DNA of 64,000 nt from contig JADJPQ010000001.1 in NCBI GenBank assembly GCA_016713175.1, positions 496,001 to 560,000 on the forward strand. Reading direction: 5' to 3'. A model generated the notes under the pieces. It saw nothing but the letters and a program-made list of their open reading frames with translations, had not been told where the DNA came from and searched no databases. This document shows positions 25,315-33,850 of this stretch, one piece after another. Both the position numbers and the translations under genes were made by a program. This DNA is from Planctomycetota bacterium. GTDB taxonomy: Bacteria; Planctomycetota; UBA1135; UBA2386. Each line of letters opens with the position of its first letter. Positions within the stretch are counted from its first letter, which is position 1.

Positions 25315-25746
25315 ATGTCGCCGCTGCAAACCGCTCTGGGGCTCGGCCGGGATCACGGCCGCCAACTGCAATGGCTGGCCGAGTCCGGATTCATGGCGCT
25401 GGCGCTCGAGCAACGAGAACGCGCCCGGCGGATCTTCGCCGGGCTGCAGGTGCTCGCCCCCGACGAACCCGTCGGCTGGCTCGGCCTCGCCGAGCTCGAG
25501 CTGGCGGCCGGGCGGCCCGACGCGGCCCGCGACGAGGTCGACCTCGCGTTGCGCAAGCCGAATTGCGAACTCGACAAGATGATCTGGGCCTGGCGGCTTC
25601 GCGCCCACGTCTGTGCGGCGCTGGGCGATGCCGATGGGCAGATTGCCGCCGAGGATGCCGTGCTGCGCTTGCAGCCCGATGGCCCGGTGGCGCTGGCGAT
25701 CGCACAGGAACGAGCCGGAATGGCGGCCGAGATCGGAGGTGAGTGA
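25315..25746 (+). CDS. Small TPR protein, probable needle chaperone (YscG/SctG-like)
   Basis: A 143-residue all-helical protein with three or so TPR-like repeats (ALALEQRERARRIFAGLQVLAPDEPVGWLGLAELELAAG is the clearest, followed by AWRLRAHVCAALGDADGQIAAEDAVLRLQPDG). It sits immediately after sctF with a GAGG ribosome site, in the place of yscG, which encodes the chaperone that keeps the needle subunit unpolymerised in the cytoplasm. TPR chaperones of translocators (SycD) are the alternative. ATG 25315 is used; a GTG just before it is also possible. Confidence 0.62.
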   Translation: MSPLQTALGLGRDHGRQLQWLAESGFMALALEQRERARRIFAGLQVLAPDEPVGWLGLAELELAAGRPDAARDEVDLALRKPNCELDKMIWAWRLRAHVCAALGDADGQIAAEDAVLRLQPDGPVALAIAQERAGMAAEIGGE

Positions 25747-26123
25747 TGAACAGCATCGATGGACTCCAAGGTGGTCTTCCGATCGTGCCGCGCCCGGAGG
25801 GCGGGATCCCGATCTGCGACGTCGAGGCGCGACGCCAGCTGCAGTTGCCGGCGGCGGATGCGACGCCGTCCCGGCTGGCCCCCGGCCGCGACTCCGCCGA
25901 CGCAGGGTTGCAGGAGGTCCTGGCCGATGGTCGGGCGGCGGGCCTCGCCGGTGACCCGCTGCGACAGCACGTACTGACGGAGCTGGTCAAGGCCGAAATG
26001 GGGCCGGGGGTACCAGCTGACGTCGTGCAACGGACCGTGGCAGCGGCGGCGGCGGATCCGGGCATGCGCCGTTTGACCGAGGCCGCCATCGCGCAGGCCA
26101 GCGGCCGTGCAACGCGCGCCTGA
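25746..26123 (+). CDS. Unknown T3SS operon protein
   Basis: A 125-residue protein translationally coupled to the TPR gene (TGATG overlap) with GGAGG upstream. Residues 1-55 are probably disordered; residues 60-120 form helices (LRQHVLTELVKAEMG and PADVVQRTVAAAAADP). It occupies the place between yscG-like and sctI genes where Yersinia has yscH. I see no similarity to YscH. It could be a secreted regulator or a minor rod component. Confidence 0.55.
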   Translation: MNSIDGLQGGLPIVPRPEGGIPICDVEARRQLQLPAADATPSRLAPGRDSADAGLQEVLADGRAAGLAGDPLRQHVLTELVKAEMGPGVPADVVQRTVAAAAADPGMRRLTEAAIAQASGRATRA

Positions 26124-26147
26124 GCTGCGTCGTTGAGACCAGCAGCC

Positions 26148-26579
26148 ATGGAAACCGCCCTGAACAGCAGCGCGATCGTGGCCCCGGCCGTCAGCCCGGG
26201 GGCGTTTGGATCGACCGAGCCCATGGCTCACGACGATGGGCGGAGTCCGTTCGCAGCGCGGCTGGATCCGGCGTCGACCGCGATGGTCGGATCGCCGGCG
26301 CCGGCCGGAACGGGCGAGCCGACGTCGATCCGCGAGCTGTTCGTGCGTCTCGAACGGATCCCCGGCGAGGTGAGTGCGATGGCGCAACGGCATCGGGCCG
26401 AACTGGCGGGCGTGCCGCGCGACAGCGCGGCGTACCGCGACGTGTCGTCGCGGATCAACGGCGAGATCCTCGAGCTGCAGGTCCAGGCCCACGCCCTGCA
26501 GTTCCGTGCCGAGTTGGTCTCGAAGTTCGTCGAGCACACGACTTCGGGGATCAAGACCACGATGCAGACCCAGGCCTGA
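26148..26579 (+). CDS. sctI: Inner rod protein SctI
   Basis: A 143-residue protein. The last 40 residues fit the SctI (YscI/HrpB/EscI) tail: EILELQVQAHALQFRAELVSKFVEHTTSGIKTTMQTQ, where a helix with LVSK, then T-SG, then T---Q at the end is the family pattern. SctI polymerises under the needle and joins it to the export gate. The N-terminal 60 residues are low-complexity. Gene order sctI-sctJ follows the usual arrangement. Assigned by tail motif plus position. Confidence 0.72.
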   Translation: METALNSSAIVAPAVSPGAFGSTEPMAHDDGRSPFAARLDPASTAMVGSPAPAGTGEPTSIRELFVRLERIPGEVSAMAQRHRAELAGVPRDSAAYRDVSSRINGEILELQVQAHALQFRAELVSKFVEHTTSGIKTTMQTQA

Positions 26580-26591
26580 ACGGAGGCGGTC

Positions 26592-27443
26592 ATGCGTTGC
26601 CTGACGCGGATGTTCTTGGCGGTGGCGAGCGGCCTGCTTGCCGCCGGCTGCGGCGGATCGGCGCCGTTGCCGCTCGAGCCGATGATGGTGTGGCGACTGC
26701 CCGAGAATGCCCGCGAGTTCGCCGAGCTGTGTCAGGTGCATCTGGGTCTGGAACTGCAGGAGCGCAAGGGCAAGGACGGCATCGAGCTGTGCGTTCCTGG
26801 CGAACGGGCGGCCCAGTGCAAGCCGGTGCTGACCAGGTTCAAGCGCGAGCTCAAACTCGGCGACGAACCGGTGCCCGAGGCGGGCCCGACCGACCCGCCG
26901 GAGACGCGCGACGAGCTCCAGCGTCTGCGGGAGGAGCGTCGCATGGCGCGAGTCGTGCGCGCTGGCGCCGACAAGGAAGTCCTCAACGCGATCGTGGCGC
27001 GCAAGACGACTTACGGCGGCAAGGACGCCGGGCTGCAGAGTCTGCTGGTGGCGCTGGTCGTGACGGATGTTCCCGACGCGGAGGCACGTGCGGCACTGTG
27101 CAGCCGAGTCCGCGACCAGATGGCGCAGTTCGAGAAACTGCCGGCCGGGGTCACCATCGAGGTCACGGCCCTGGTCGTGGAACTGGCGGCACTGCGGGCG
27201 AGCCTTGCCGCCGCGGCGGCGCCGATCGGGCCAGCCACGGCACCGGAGCCGTCGACACCGGCGTCGCCGACCGAGGTTCCGTGTACGGTCGGCGGTGGCG
27301 ATGCCTTGGTGCCGCCGTTGCCCAGCCACCTGTGGCCGGTCTACGGCGTCGCCGTCGTCAGCCTGTGCGGCAACGTCGGTGGGGTGCTGGTCTGGTGGCG
27401 TCGCCGCCGCCGCGGCCTGCGCGGGCGCGGCACCGGAGTCTGA
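26592..27443 (+). CDS. sctJ: Inner-membrane ring lipoprotein SctJ
   Basis: A 283-residue lipoprotein with lipobox LAAGC (C20), preceded by GGAGG. Two small alpha/beta domains follow (about 25-95 and 115-205), then a Pro-rich linker and a C-terminal membrane helix (about 244-266) with a basic cytoplasmic tail RRRRRGLRGRG. This lipoprotein-ring domains-TM layout is that of SctJ/YscJ/PrgK, which forms the 24-mer inner ring. Sequence conservation in the ring domains is weak, so the call depends on architecture and position after sctI. Confidence 0.75.
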   Translation: MRCLTRMFLAVASGLLAAGCGGSAPLPLEPMMVWRLPENAREFAELCQVHLGLELQERKGKDGIELCVPGERAAQCKPVLTRFKRELKLGDEPVPEAGPTDPPETRDELQRLREERRMARVVRAGADKEVLNAIVARKTTYGGKDAGLQSLLVALVVTDVPDAEARAALCSRVRDQMAQFEKLPAGVTIEVTALVVELAALRASLAAAAAPIGPATAPEPSTPASPTEVPCTVGGGDALVPPLPSHLWPVYGVAVVSLCGNVGGVLVWWRRRRRGLRGRGTGV

Positions 27444-27445
27444 CC

Positions 27446-28210
27446 ATGGACCGCACCGACAAGTACCGCCGCTGGGTGCTGGCGACGATGCTCGGCGGCA
27501 CGGACGTGATCGCCCGGGTCTGGCCGGAGACGACGCTCGAGAGCATCGGTGCGCGCAGTCTCGCCAGCCTGCAGCTGGCCGAGCTCGCCGACCTGGAAGA
27601 ACACGCCTTTGGCGGCAGCGGGCCGTGCGAGCGGTCACCGGCGCGGTTCTGGCAGCGGCGGGCACACCTGTCGATGCGCCGTCAGCGCGCGGGTCTGCTG
27701 GGCGACCTGGCGCCGGTGTGGCGGCAGTTGCTGGCGACGCCCGAGCCCGAGCTGCGGCGGATCCTCGGCGAGATCGGCTTTGCGCTGCTTGCGGGTCTGG
27801 TGGCGACCGGCGCCCGCACCGATCTGGTCCTTGCCTGCTCGGAACTCGGCGAACACGCCGTGCGCCTGCTGGTGCACGTGCGCAACGTCGCCGAGCTCGC
27901 GGTCGTTGCTCCCTGGGCGCCGGCCGTCGCCGCAGCGCGGGCCACCGCCCGTCAGCGTGGCGAGCCCCCGCTGCGCCAGGCTTATCTGATCGGCCGATCT
28001 GCCCTGGCGACTGCCTTCCATCGACTCTCTCCGACGCTTCAGGATCAGATGCTCCGTGCCAGCCGCGACCAGATGACCGCCACGTCCTTGCCCGATCTGC
28101 TGGCCAATCTGGCACCGCTGGTCGGCGCGGAGCAGGCGAGTGCGCAGGCCGAATGGGTCCTGTCGGTCGTCGCCCGGGCCAAGGCCGACGCGATGGAGGC
28201 CCGGTCATGA
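27446..28210 (+). CDS. SctK-position T3SS cytoplasmic protein
   Basis: A 254-residue helical protein between sctJ and sctL, the place of yscK/pscK. SctK proteins bridge the inner ring to the C-ring sorting platform. The sequence is poorly conserved in that family in general; here one can see an Arg-rich helix (RFWQRRAHLSMRRQRAGLLG) and long amphipathic helices. The start ATG 27446 has GGAG upstream and is 2 bp after the sctJ stop. Its stop overlaps the sctL start by ATGA. The function is inferred from synteny only. Confidence 0.55.
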   Translation: MDRTDKYRRWVLATMLGGTDVIARVWPETTLESIGARSLASLQLAELADLEEHAFGGSGPCERSPARFWQRRAHLSMRRQRAGLLGDLAPVWRQLLATPEPELRRILGEIGFALLAGLVATGARTDLVLACSELGEHAVRLLVHVRNVAELAVVAPWAPAVAAARATARQRGEPPLRQAYLIGRSALATAFHRLSPTLQDQMLRASRDQMTATSLPDLLANLAPLVGAEQASAQAEWVLSVVARAKADAMEARS

Positions 28211-28914
28211 CCGCGACCGCCCGCCAGGTGTTGCGCGGCAAGGAAGCCGCGGTCGAGCCGTTCTATCCGCCGTCCAGGTTGATGCGCGGCGTGCAGTTCG
28301 ACGCCGAGATGCATGCGAACCGGCTGCGCAGCGAGTCCGACGAACTGCGTGCGGCTGCCGAGCGGGAACTTGCGGCCGCCCACATCGAAGCCACGGCGAT
28401 CGTTGCCCAGGCTCGTGCCGAGGCGAAAGCGATCCGTGCCGCGGCGGCGGCGGAAGGGCAGGCCGCGGCCCGGGCCGAGGTCGCCGGGGTGCTGGCGGCG
28501 CTGGCGGCGCAGATCGGCCGGCAGCGGCAGCACTATGCCGAACGGCTGGCCGATGCCGCGTTCCTGCTGGCCAAGACCGTGCTGGCAGTGGAACTGACGC
28601 TGCAGCCGACGGCGTTGCGCCGGTTGGTTGCCGAACTGCTACGCGGTGCGCGTGACAAGCAAGTGGTCGAAATCCACGTGGCGCCGGCGGCGGTGCCGAC
28701 GGTCACCGCCGCGCGCGACGAGTTCGCCGCGTCGCTGCCGGCCTGTCAGGGGCTGCGCGTCGTCGCCGACAGCGGCCTGGCGCCCGACGCCGTGCAGGTG
28801 TGCACCGAGCGCGGTTGCTATGGCGCCAGTGTCCGCGGCGAACTGGCGCGGCTGCGGCGTGCGATGCGCGGTCGGGTGGCGGCACTGCTGGCCGCCGAGG
28901 ACGAAATGCCATGA
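28207..28914 (+). CDS. sctL: Stator protein SctL (FliH family)
   Basis: A 235-residue protein of the SctL/FliH family, the dimeric stator that links the ATPase to the C-ring. A long Ala/Glu/Arg coiled coil covers about 35-95 (ELRAAAERELAAAHIEATAI and on). The globular C-terminal part resembles the peripheral stalk of V/F ATPases (VEIHVAPAAVPTV, and VCTERGCYGASVRGELARL near the end). It overlaps sctK-position and sctN genes by four bases each, as expected for stoichiometric partners. Confidence 0.82.
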   Translation: MTATARQVLRGKEAAVEPFYPPSRLMRGVQFDAEMHANRLRSESDELRAAAERELAAAHIEATAIVAQARAEAKAIRAAAAAEGQAAARAEVAGVLAALAAQIGRQRQHYAERLADAAFLLAKTVLAVELTLQPTALRRLVAELLRGARDKQVVEIHVAPAAVPTVTAARDEFAASLPACQGLRVVADSGLAPDAVQVCTERGCYGASVRGELARLRRAMRGRVAALLAAEDEMP

Positions 28915-30212
28915 TGCAGGAACTGCAGCGCGAGCTGGCGACGTTCCGGGTCGGGGAACGTTCGGGCAGGGTCGAAGAGAGCATCGGCACGGTGTTGCGG
29001 GTCACGTTGCCCGACGCGCAGGTCGGTGAGATCTGCCGCGTGCACCGCGTCAGCGGCGAGCCGATCGACGCCGAGGTGATCGGCTTCGATCGCCGGGATG
29101 CCTTGTTGATGCCGCTGGGTGGCATGGACGGCATCGCCGCCGGCGCCGCCGTGCAGCCGACCGGAACGGTGGCTCGGGTCGTGTGCGGTGCCGCGGTCGA
29201 AGGGCGCGTGCTCGATGCGGTCGGTGCGCCGCTGGACGAGCTCGGGCCAGTGCCGGCCGAACAGTACGCACCGCTGTTCCAGGCGCCGCCGTCGCCGTTG
29301 CGTCGACAGCCGCTGCGGCAGGCGTTGCCGACCGGCATCCGTGCGATCGACGCGATGCTGACGCTGGCGGTCGGGCAACGCATCGGGCTGTTCGCCGGCG
29401 CCGGCGTCGGCAAGAGCACGCTGCTGTCGCAACTCGCCCGCCAGGTGCGCGCCGACCGTGTCGTGATCGCGCTGATCGGCGAACGCGGTCGCGAAGTGCG
29501 CGGCTTCCTCGAGGACGACCTCGATGCGGCGACCCGGGCGCGATCGACCATCGTCGTGTCGACCAGCGATCAGCCCGCCCTGCTGCGCTTGCGCGCGGCC
29601 CATGCGGCCACCGCGATCGCCGAGGCGGCGCGGGCCCGCGGCGAACACGTGTTGTTGCTGATGGACAGCCTGACGCGATTCGCGCGGGCAGTGCGGGAAG
29701 TGGCGTTGGCGGCCGGCGAACCGCCGGGACGGCAGGGTTTTCCGGCCTCCGTGTTCGCGACCCTGCCGCGGCTGCTGGAGCGAGCGGGTTCCTCGGCCGA
29801 GGGCGCGATCACCGCGATCTACACGGTGCTGGTCGCCGGCGATGACCTGGAGGAACCGGTCGCCGACGAGGCGATGAGTCTGCTGGATGGTCACATCCTG
29901 CTGTCCCGCCGGCTGGCGGACCGGCGGCAGTTCCCGGCCATCGACGTGGCCCGCAGTCGCAGTCGGTTGATGAACGCCGTGGTGACGCGCGAGCACCGTC
30001 AGGATGCCGAAGTCGCGGCGCGCGTGCTGGACCTGTATGCCGCCAACGAGGATCGCATCCGCGCCGGCGCGTTCCTGCCCGACGTCCGCGAGAAGAAGAT
30101 GCTCGAGGCCCATCCTGAGCTGCTGAAGTTCCTGTATCCGGAGGGTGGCGGTCCGGGCACCTTGCCGGAGACGCTCGCCTGGTTGCGCGCGTTCGCCGCG
30201 CGGTTGCGTTGA
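28911..30212 (+). CDS. sctN: Type III secretion ATPase SctN
   Basis: A 433-residue hexameric ATPase that unfolds and releases substrates from chaperones. Walker A GAGVGKST is at 163-170, the catalytic region VIALIGERGREVRGFLED follows near 185-202, and Walker B LLLMDSLTRFAR ends with D252. The sequence PPGRQGFPASVF and a C-terminal RAGAFLPDV segment are typical of SctN/FliI. Length fits the family. The start codon ATG 28911 overlaps the sctL stop; a second ATG three bases later could also be used. Confidence 0.96.
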   Translation: MMQELQRELATFRVGERSGRVEESIGTVLRVTLPDAQVGEICRVHRVSGEPIDAEVIGFDRRDALLMPLGGMDGIAAGAAVQPTGTVARVVCGAAVEGRVLDAVGAPLDELGPVPAEQYAPLFQAPPSPLRRQPLRQALPTGIRAIDAMLTLAVGQRIGLFAGAGVGKSTLLSQLARQVRADRVVIALIGERGREVRGFLEDDLDAATRARSTIVVSTSDQPALLRLRAAHAATAIAEAARARGEHVLLLMDSLTRFARAVREVALAAGEPPGRQGFPASVFATLPRLLERAGSSAEGAITAIYTVLVAGDDLEEPVADEAMSLLDGHILLSRRLADRRQFPAIDVARSRSRLMNAVVTREHRQDAEVAARVLDLYAANEDRIRAGAFLPDVREKKMLEAHPELLKFLYPEGGGPGTLPETLAWLRAFAARLR

Positions 30213-30219
30213 GGCCATC

Positions 30220-30724
30220 GTGAAGACGTTCCGGTTCTCGCTGGCGGCGGCGATGGTCAAGCGGCGCGGCGCCATGGAACGCGCCGAAGCCAGCCGGCAG
30301 CGGGCAGCAGTCGCGCTCGAACAGCAGCAACGCGGCGTGGTCGATCTGCAAGAACGGCTGCAGCTCGCCGAACTGCGCCAGCATGCCGCCAGGCTGGCGT
30401 TGGCCGAACCGACGGCCGGCGTGGTCGAAGCGATGACCGAACTGGCGCAGTACGGGCGCATGCACGCCGCGATCGCGACTGCTGCCCGGTTGCGCACCGA
30501 GCTGGAGCTGGGCGCGCCGGGAAGTCCGGCGCCGGACCGAACAGCTGCAGCTGTGCACGCAGGACGAAGCGCGCTGCAACGCCGCGGTGCGCGCGCTCGA
30601 TGCCCTGGCAGAGCAGGAGCGCCGGGCGTTCCTGCGGGCGCGCGAGCGCCGCGCCGATGCGCAGCGGCTCGACGATGCGTTGTTGCGTTGGCGACCGGGG
30701 GCAACCGGGGGATCCGATGACTGA
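30220..30724 (+). CDS. sctO: SctO-like stalk protein, interrupted by a one-base frameshift
   Basis: Starts at GTG 30220 after a GAGG site. The frame encodes an Arg/Gln/Glu-rich coiled coil (KRRGAMERAEASRQRAAVAL and on) and then becomes nonsense after ELEL. Removing one G from GGG 30510-30512 restores ELARREVRRRTEQLQL followed by a second coiled coil to TGA 30722-30724, for 167 residues in total. A 505-nt span is exactly one base too long. YscO/FliJ stalk proteins are small antiparallel coiled coils lying between SctN and SctP, which fits. The extra base is either a sequencing error, a true mutation, or a programmed site. Confidence 0.75.
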
Positions 30725-31445
30725 ACACGATTTCGAAGTCCGCAGTGACGAGCGCGCGGCAGCGGCCAGGCGGCAACAGCAGGCTGCGGCCAGGCAGCGT
30801 CAGGGCCTGGCCGCGCGACAACTCCAGCAGCAACCGGGGTTCTTGCAGCGGCTGGATGCTCAGCGCCCGCCGGCGGCGCCGCGGGCCGGCGGCGTGCCGG
30901 CGTGGCTGGCACGACCGAAGTCGGATCCGATCGAAGCGGAGCTGATGCGCTTGCGCGAAGGTTGCTCGCGATGGCTCAGTGACCGCGCCGAAGGCGACGG
31001 CAGCGACGCGGTGGCCGGAGGCGCGGCACACGAGCCCGCGGCAGTGCGCACCGTGGTGTCGGTGCCGTCGATCGAAGCGGCGGTCGTGGCGGCGCCGATG
31101 GCGTCGGATGCGGGCGCCGAAGGCACTGAGGCGATGCTCCCGCCGCTCGGCAACGAGCAGATCGAACGGGTCGAGGCGACGCTCGATCTCGCCGCGCGGC
31201 TCGGTCAGCCCGAACTGCTGTTGACGATTCAGCGGGGCCCGCTGGCCAACGCCCAGGTGCGGGTCGTCGTCCTGGCTCCCGGTTGCATCGGCTTGCGCTT
31301 GAGCGGATCGAACCGTCTGCGGCGATCTCTGCGCCGCGGGATCGACGCGTTGGTGCGCCAACTGGAGACCTCCGGGCTCGAAGTTCGCGATGTCGGTTGG
31401 GTGGCCGGCAGCGTCGCAACGCCGCCGGGTCCCGGGTCGTTGTGA
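30717..31445 (+). CDS. sctP: SctP-like needle length regulator (FliK-type tail)
   Basis: A 242-residue protein overlapping the end of sctO by 8 bases. The first 140 residues are charged and disordered (Arg/Gln/Ala-rich, then Pro-rich), as expected of a molecular ruler. Residues about 145-230 form the substrate-switch domain of the SctP/FliK family (ELLLTIQRGPLANAQVRVVVLAPG...VRQLETSGLEVRDVGW). It is short for a ruler (YscP has over 450 residues), which would predict a short needle if the length rule holds. Confidence 0.68.
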   Translation: MTEHDFEVRSDERAAAARRQQQAAARQRQGLAARQLQQQPGFLQRLDAQRPPAAPRAGGVPAWLARPKSDPIEAELMRLREGCSRWLSDRAEGDGSDAVAGGAAHEPAAVRTVVSVPSIEAAVVAAPMASDAGAEGTEAMLPPLGNEQIERVEATLDLAARLGQPELLLTIQRGPLANAQVRVVVLAPGCIGLRLSGSNRLRRSLRRGIDALVRQLETSGLEVRDVGWVAGSVATPPGPGSL

Positions 31446-31484
31446 GCTTGTCGGCAGGCGCGGTCGCGCCGCCGGCAAGTGCCC

Positions 31485-32534
31485 ATGACCATCCTCGAAT
31501 CTCCGGCGGGCGCCACCGCTGCCCCGTGGACGTGTCTGTTCGAACCGGCGATCGCGGCGATCGGCGATGCCGTCGTCGCGCGTTCCCTGCTGCGTGCCTG
31601 CCAGGCGTTGCGGCCACGGTTCGTCGCTGCACTCGCCGACGAAGTCGGGGTGGCGGTCGAGGCCGGGTCGATGGTGGTGGCGCCGGCGGCAGATTGGTGC
31701 TGGGGTGCCGAGTTCCGGTTCCAGGACGGCGCCATCGGCCGGGTCTGGCTCGACGTGCCGGCGGCACGGGCGTTGGTCGATGCCGTTGCGGTCGCGAGCG
31801 GTGGTTTTGCGGCACCCGGCGCGCTGACCGGCGTCGAACTCGGGCTGCTCGATTTCCTGTTGGTGCAGGTGGTGGCGGCCTGCACGCGCGGACCAGCCGT
31901 GCCTCCGGTGTCGATCCGCGCGACGCTGACGCCCGAGGCTGCCGGGCAAGCCGGCAATACCGTCAGTCTCGCGTTGCGGCTCGCGGTCGGCGCGCGGCGC
32001 GGCTGGTTGCGTCTGGACCTGCCGCGAATCGAGTGGCCGGCGTCGGTACGGTTGCCCGACCATGTCGCCGGTCCCGCGCATCTCGGTCTGACCGTCGTCT
32101 TCGGCCGCGTCGTGTTGGCCACGGCGGAACTCGCGGCCGTTGCGGCCGGTGATCTGCTGCTGTTGCCGCCGGGCGGTTATCCGTTGCCCGGCACGCGCTG
32201 CCGGTTGCTGACCGAGACGGGCTGGTATCTGGCCGATGCGGAAGTGCTGGTCGACACCCCGCGGCTGCTGCGCGTTCGCTGCGCCGCGATGCGGCCCGAT
32301 CTGCCGGAACTGCCGGTCGAAGCAGGCAAGACGACCGTGCATCTGACCATGGGGCACGCCGCGCTCGGCATTGCCACGATGCAGCGCTGGCAGGATGGGC
32401 TCGAACTCGAGTTCGCCAAGGACGACGGTGCGGCCGGTGCGACGTGGCCGGGGCCGCGGACGCTGCGCGGCGAACTGGTGCGCGTCGAGCCCGAGGTCGC
32501 GTTGCGCATCCTGGCAGTGGAGGCGGGCCAATGA
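31485..32534 (+). CDS. sctQ: C-ring / sorting platform protein SctQ
   Basis: A 349-residue protein in the sctQ position. The C-terminal part contains SpoA (FliN-like) beta-barrel sequence: GDLLLLPPGGYPLPGTRCRL followed by TGWYLADAEVL, and a second related strand set near 290-345. SctQ forms the cytoplasmic sorting platform with SctK and SctL. ATG 31485 follows a 39-bp gap after sctP; a GTG two codons earlier is possible. An internal start producing a separate C-terminal SpoA product, as in other systems, cannot be judged here. Confidence 0.75.
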   Translation: MTILESPAGATAAPWTCLFEPAIAAIGDAVVARSLLRACQALRPRFVAALADEVGVAVEAGSMVVAPAADWCWGAEFRFQDGAIGRVWLDVPAARALVDAVAVASGGFAAPGALTGVELGLLDFLLVQVVAACTRGPAVPPVSIRATLTPEAAGQAGNTVSLALRLAVGARRGWLRLDLPRIEWPASVRLPDHVAGPAHLGLTVVFGRVVLATAELAAVAAGDLLLLPPGGYPLPGTRCRLLTETGWYLADAEVLVDTPRLLRVRCAAMRPDLPELPVEAGKTTVHLTMGHAALGIATMQRWQDGLELEFAKDDGAAGATWPGPRTLRGELVRVEPEVALRILAVEAGQ

Positions 32535-32878
32535 CCGCCAACCCGGTCCGGACGGAACTTCGCGTCGACCCGGCGTCGGCCACGGCCGACCTGGCCACGC
32601 CGGCGCTGCGCGGCGGCGGCTTCGTGTTGGTGCTCGTCGCGCTGGCATGGTCTGGCGTGCGGTGGGTGCGCGCTCGTCGCGGTCTGTCCGCCACCCGTCG
32701 GCTGCAACTGGTCGAACGACTCGCCATCGGCCCGCAGCGGGAGATCGTCATCGTCCGCGTCGATGGACGCGAAGTGGTGCTCGGTGTCACCGGCCACGGC
32801 ATCCGGACCGTGGCGGCGGCGCCGACGCCGGCGGGCTCGCCCGCAGACTCGGATCCGGACCGCGGAGACCGATCATGA
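32531..32878 (+). CDS. FliO-like protein inside the T3SS operon
   Basis: A 115-residue protein between sctQ and sctR. One membrane helix (about 28-46) is followed by the FliO pattern: basic RARRGLSATRRLQLVERLAIGP, then EIVIVRVDGREVVLGVT near 71-87, then a polar tail. FliO is the flagellar chaperone that helps assemble the FliP pore and lies between fliN and fliP, exactly the analogous position. Non-flagellar T3SSs are generally reported to lack FliO. The start overlaps the sctQ stop (ATGA) and the stop overlaps the sctR start (ATGA). Confidence 0.75.
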   Translation: MTANPVRTELRVDPASATADLATPALRGGGFVLVLVALAWSGVRWVRARRGLSATRRLQLVERLAIGPQREIVIVRVDGREVVLGVTGHGIRTVAAAPTPAGSPADSDPDRGDRS

Positions 32879-33564
32879 GTGCGTTCGCGTTCCAGGATGT
32901 CGTGCCAGACGCCGGGCAACCGCAGATCCTCGTCTGGATGGGGATGCTCGCCGGCATCTCGCTGGTGCCGTTCCTGCTGGCGTTGATCACCTCCTTCGCC
33001 AAGCTGGTGATCGTCGGTGGCCTGCTGCGGCAGGCGCTCGGTCTGCAGCAGGTTCCGCCGACCACGGTGCTGACCGGCCTGGCGATGATCATGACGTTCC
33101 ACGTCATGGCGCCGGTGGTCGACCGCGCCCTGACCGCCGCGACCATCGAGGGTCGGCTCGACTACGAGCAGCTGCTGCCGGCGGCAACCGCGGCGATCAG
33201 TGGCTTCCTGACGCTGAACACCGACCCGGCCGAACGCGAACTGCTCGTCGAACTGATGGCGAGGCAGGGCCGTAGCGAGCCGCCGGCGGAATCGCTGCAG
33301 CAGGCGATCGTCCGGCTGCTGACCGAGCAGGCGCCGGCGTTCCTGCTGACCGAGCTGGCCGAGGCGTTCCTGATCGGCTTCATCCTGTTCGTGCCGTTCG
33401 TCGTCATCGACCTGGTGATCGCCAACGTGCTGTTGGCGATGGGCATGTCGATGCTGACGCCGACGACGATCTCGGTGCCGGTCAAGCTGATGGTGTTCGT
33501 GTTCGCCGATGGCTGGCGACTGTTGTTCGAGCAGCTGTTGTCGGGCTATCGGCTGCCGGCCTGA
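32875..33564 (+). CDS. sctR: Export gate protein SctR (FliP family)
   Basis: A 229-residue membrane protein of the core export gate. Typical segments are SLVPFLLALITSFAKLVIVGGLLRQALGLQQVPP (helix one and loop), the central periplasmic/cytoplasmic part with LLTEQAPAFLLTELAEAF, and the highly conserved IDLVIANVLLAMGMSMLTPTTISVPVKLMVFVFADGW. Five SctR, four SctS and one SctT form the gate in known systems. Length is normal. Confidence 0.96.
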   Translation: MSAFAFQDVVPDAGQPQILVWMGMLAGISLVPFLLALITSFAKLVIVGGLLRQALGLQQVPPTTVLTGLAMIMTFHVMAPVVDRALTAATIEGRLDYEQLLPAATAAISGFLTLNTDPAERELLVELMARQGRSEPPAESLQQAIVRLLTEQAPAFLLTELAEAFLIGFILFVPFVVIDLVIANVLLAMGMSMLTPTTISVPVKLMVFVFADGWRLLFEQLLSGYRLPA

Positions 33565-33571
33565 GGACGCC

Positions 33572-33844
33572 ATGAACGGGATCGAACGTCAACTGCTGGA
33601 TCTGGTGCTGGAGGCGCTGCAACTGGCGCTGTACCTGTGTGCGCCGCCGGTGTTGGCGGCCTTGGCCGCCGGGTTGCTGATCGGCGTGCTGCAGACGGCG
33701 ACACAACTGCAGGACCAGACCCTGGCGCAGGTGCCGAAGATCGTCGCGGTCTACGCCGCGCTGGTCGCGACCGTCTACTGCAACTGTGCGGCGATCGCCA
33801 ACTTCACCGCCCGCGTGTTCGCGATGATCGGGCAGATCAGCTGA
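33572..33844 (+). CDS. sctS: Export gate protein SctS (FliQ family)
   Basis: A 90-residue protein with two membrane helices and the FliQ/SctS core GLLIGVLQTATQLQDQTLAQVPKIVAVY in the hairpin between them. ATG 33572 follows a GAGG site 7 bp after sctR. It is part of the SctRST gate. Length fits the family. Confidence 0.95.
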   Translation: MNGIERQLLDLVLEALQLALYLCAPPVLAALAAGLLIGVLQTATQLQDQTLAQVPKIVAVYAALVATVYCNCAAIANFTARVFAMIGQIS

Positions 33845-33850
33845 GGCGCC

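Noticed and set aside
28818..32648. A 1276-residue open frame opposite sctN to sctQ
   Set aside because: Shadow of conserved genes on the other strand; composition is Arg/His/Gln-rich and no family motif is visible.
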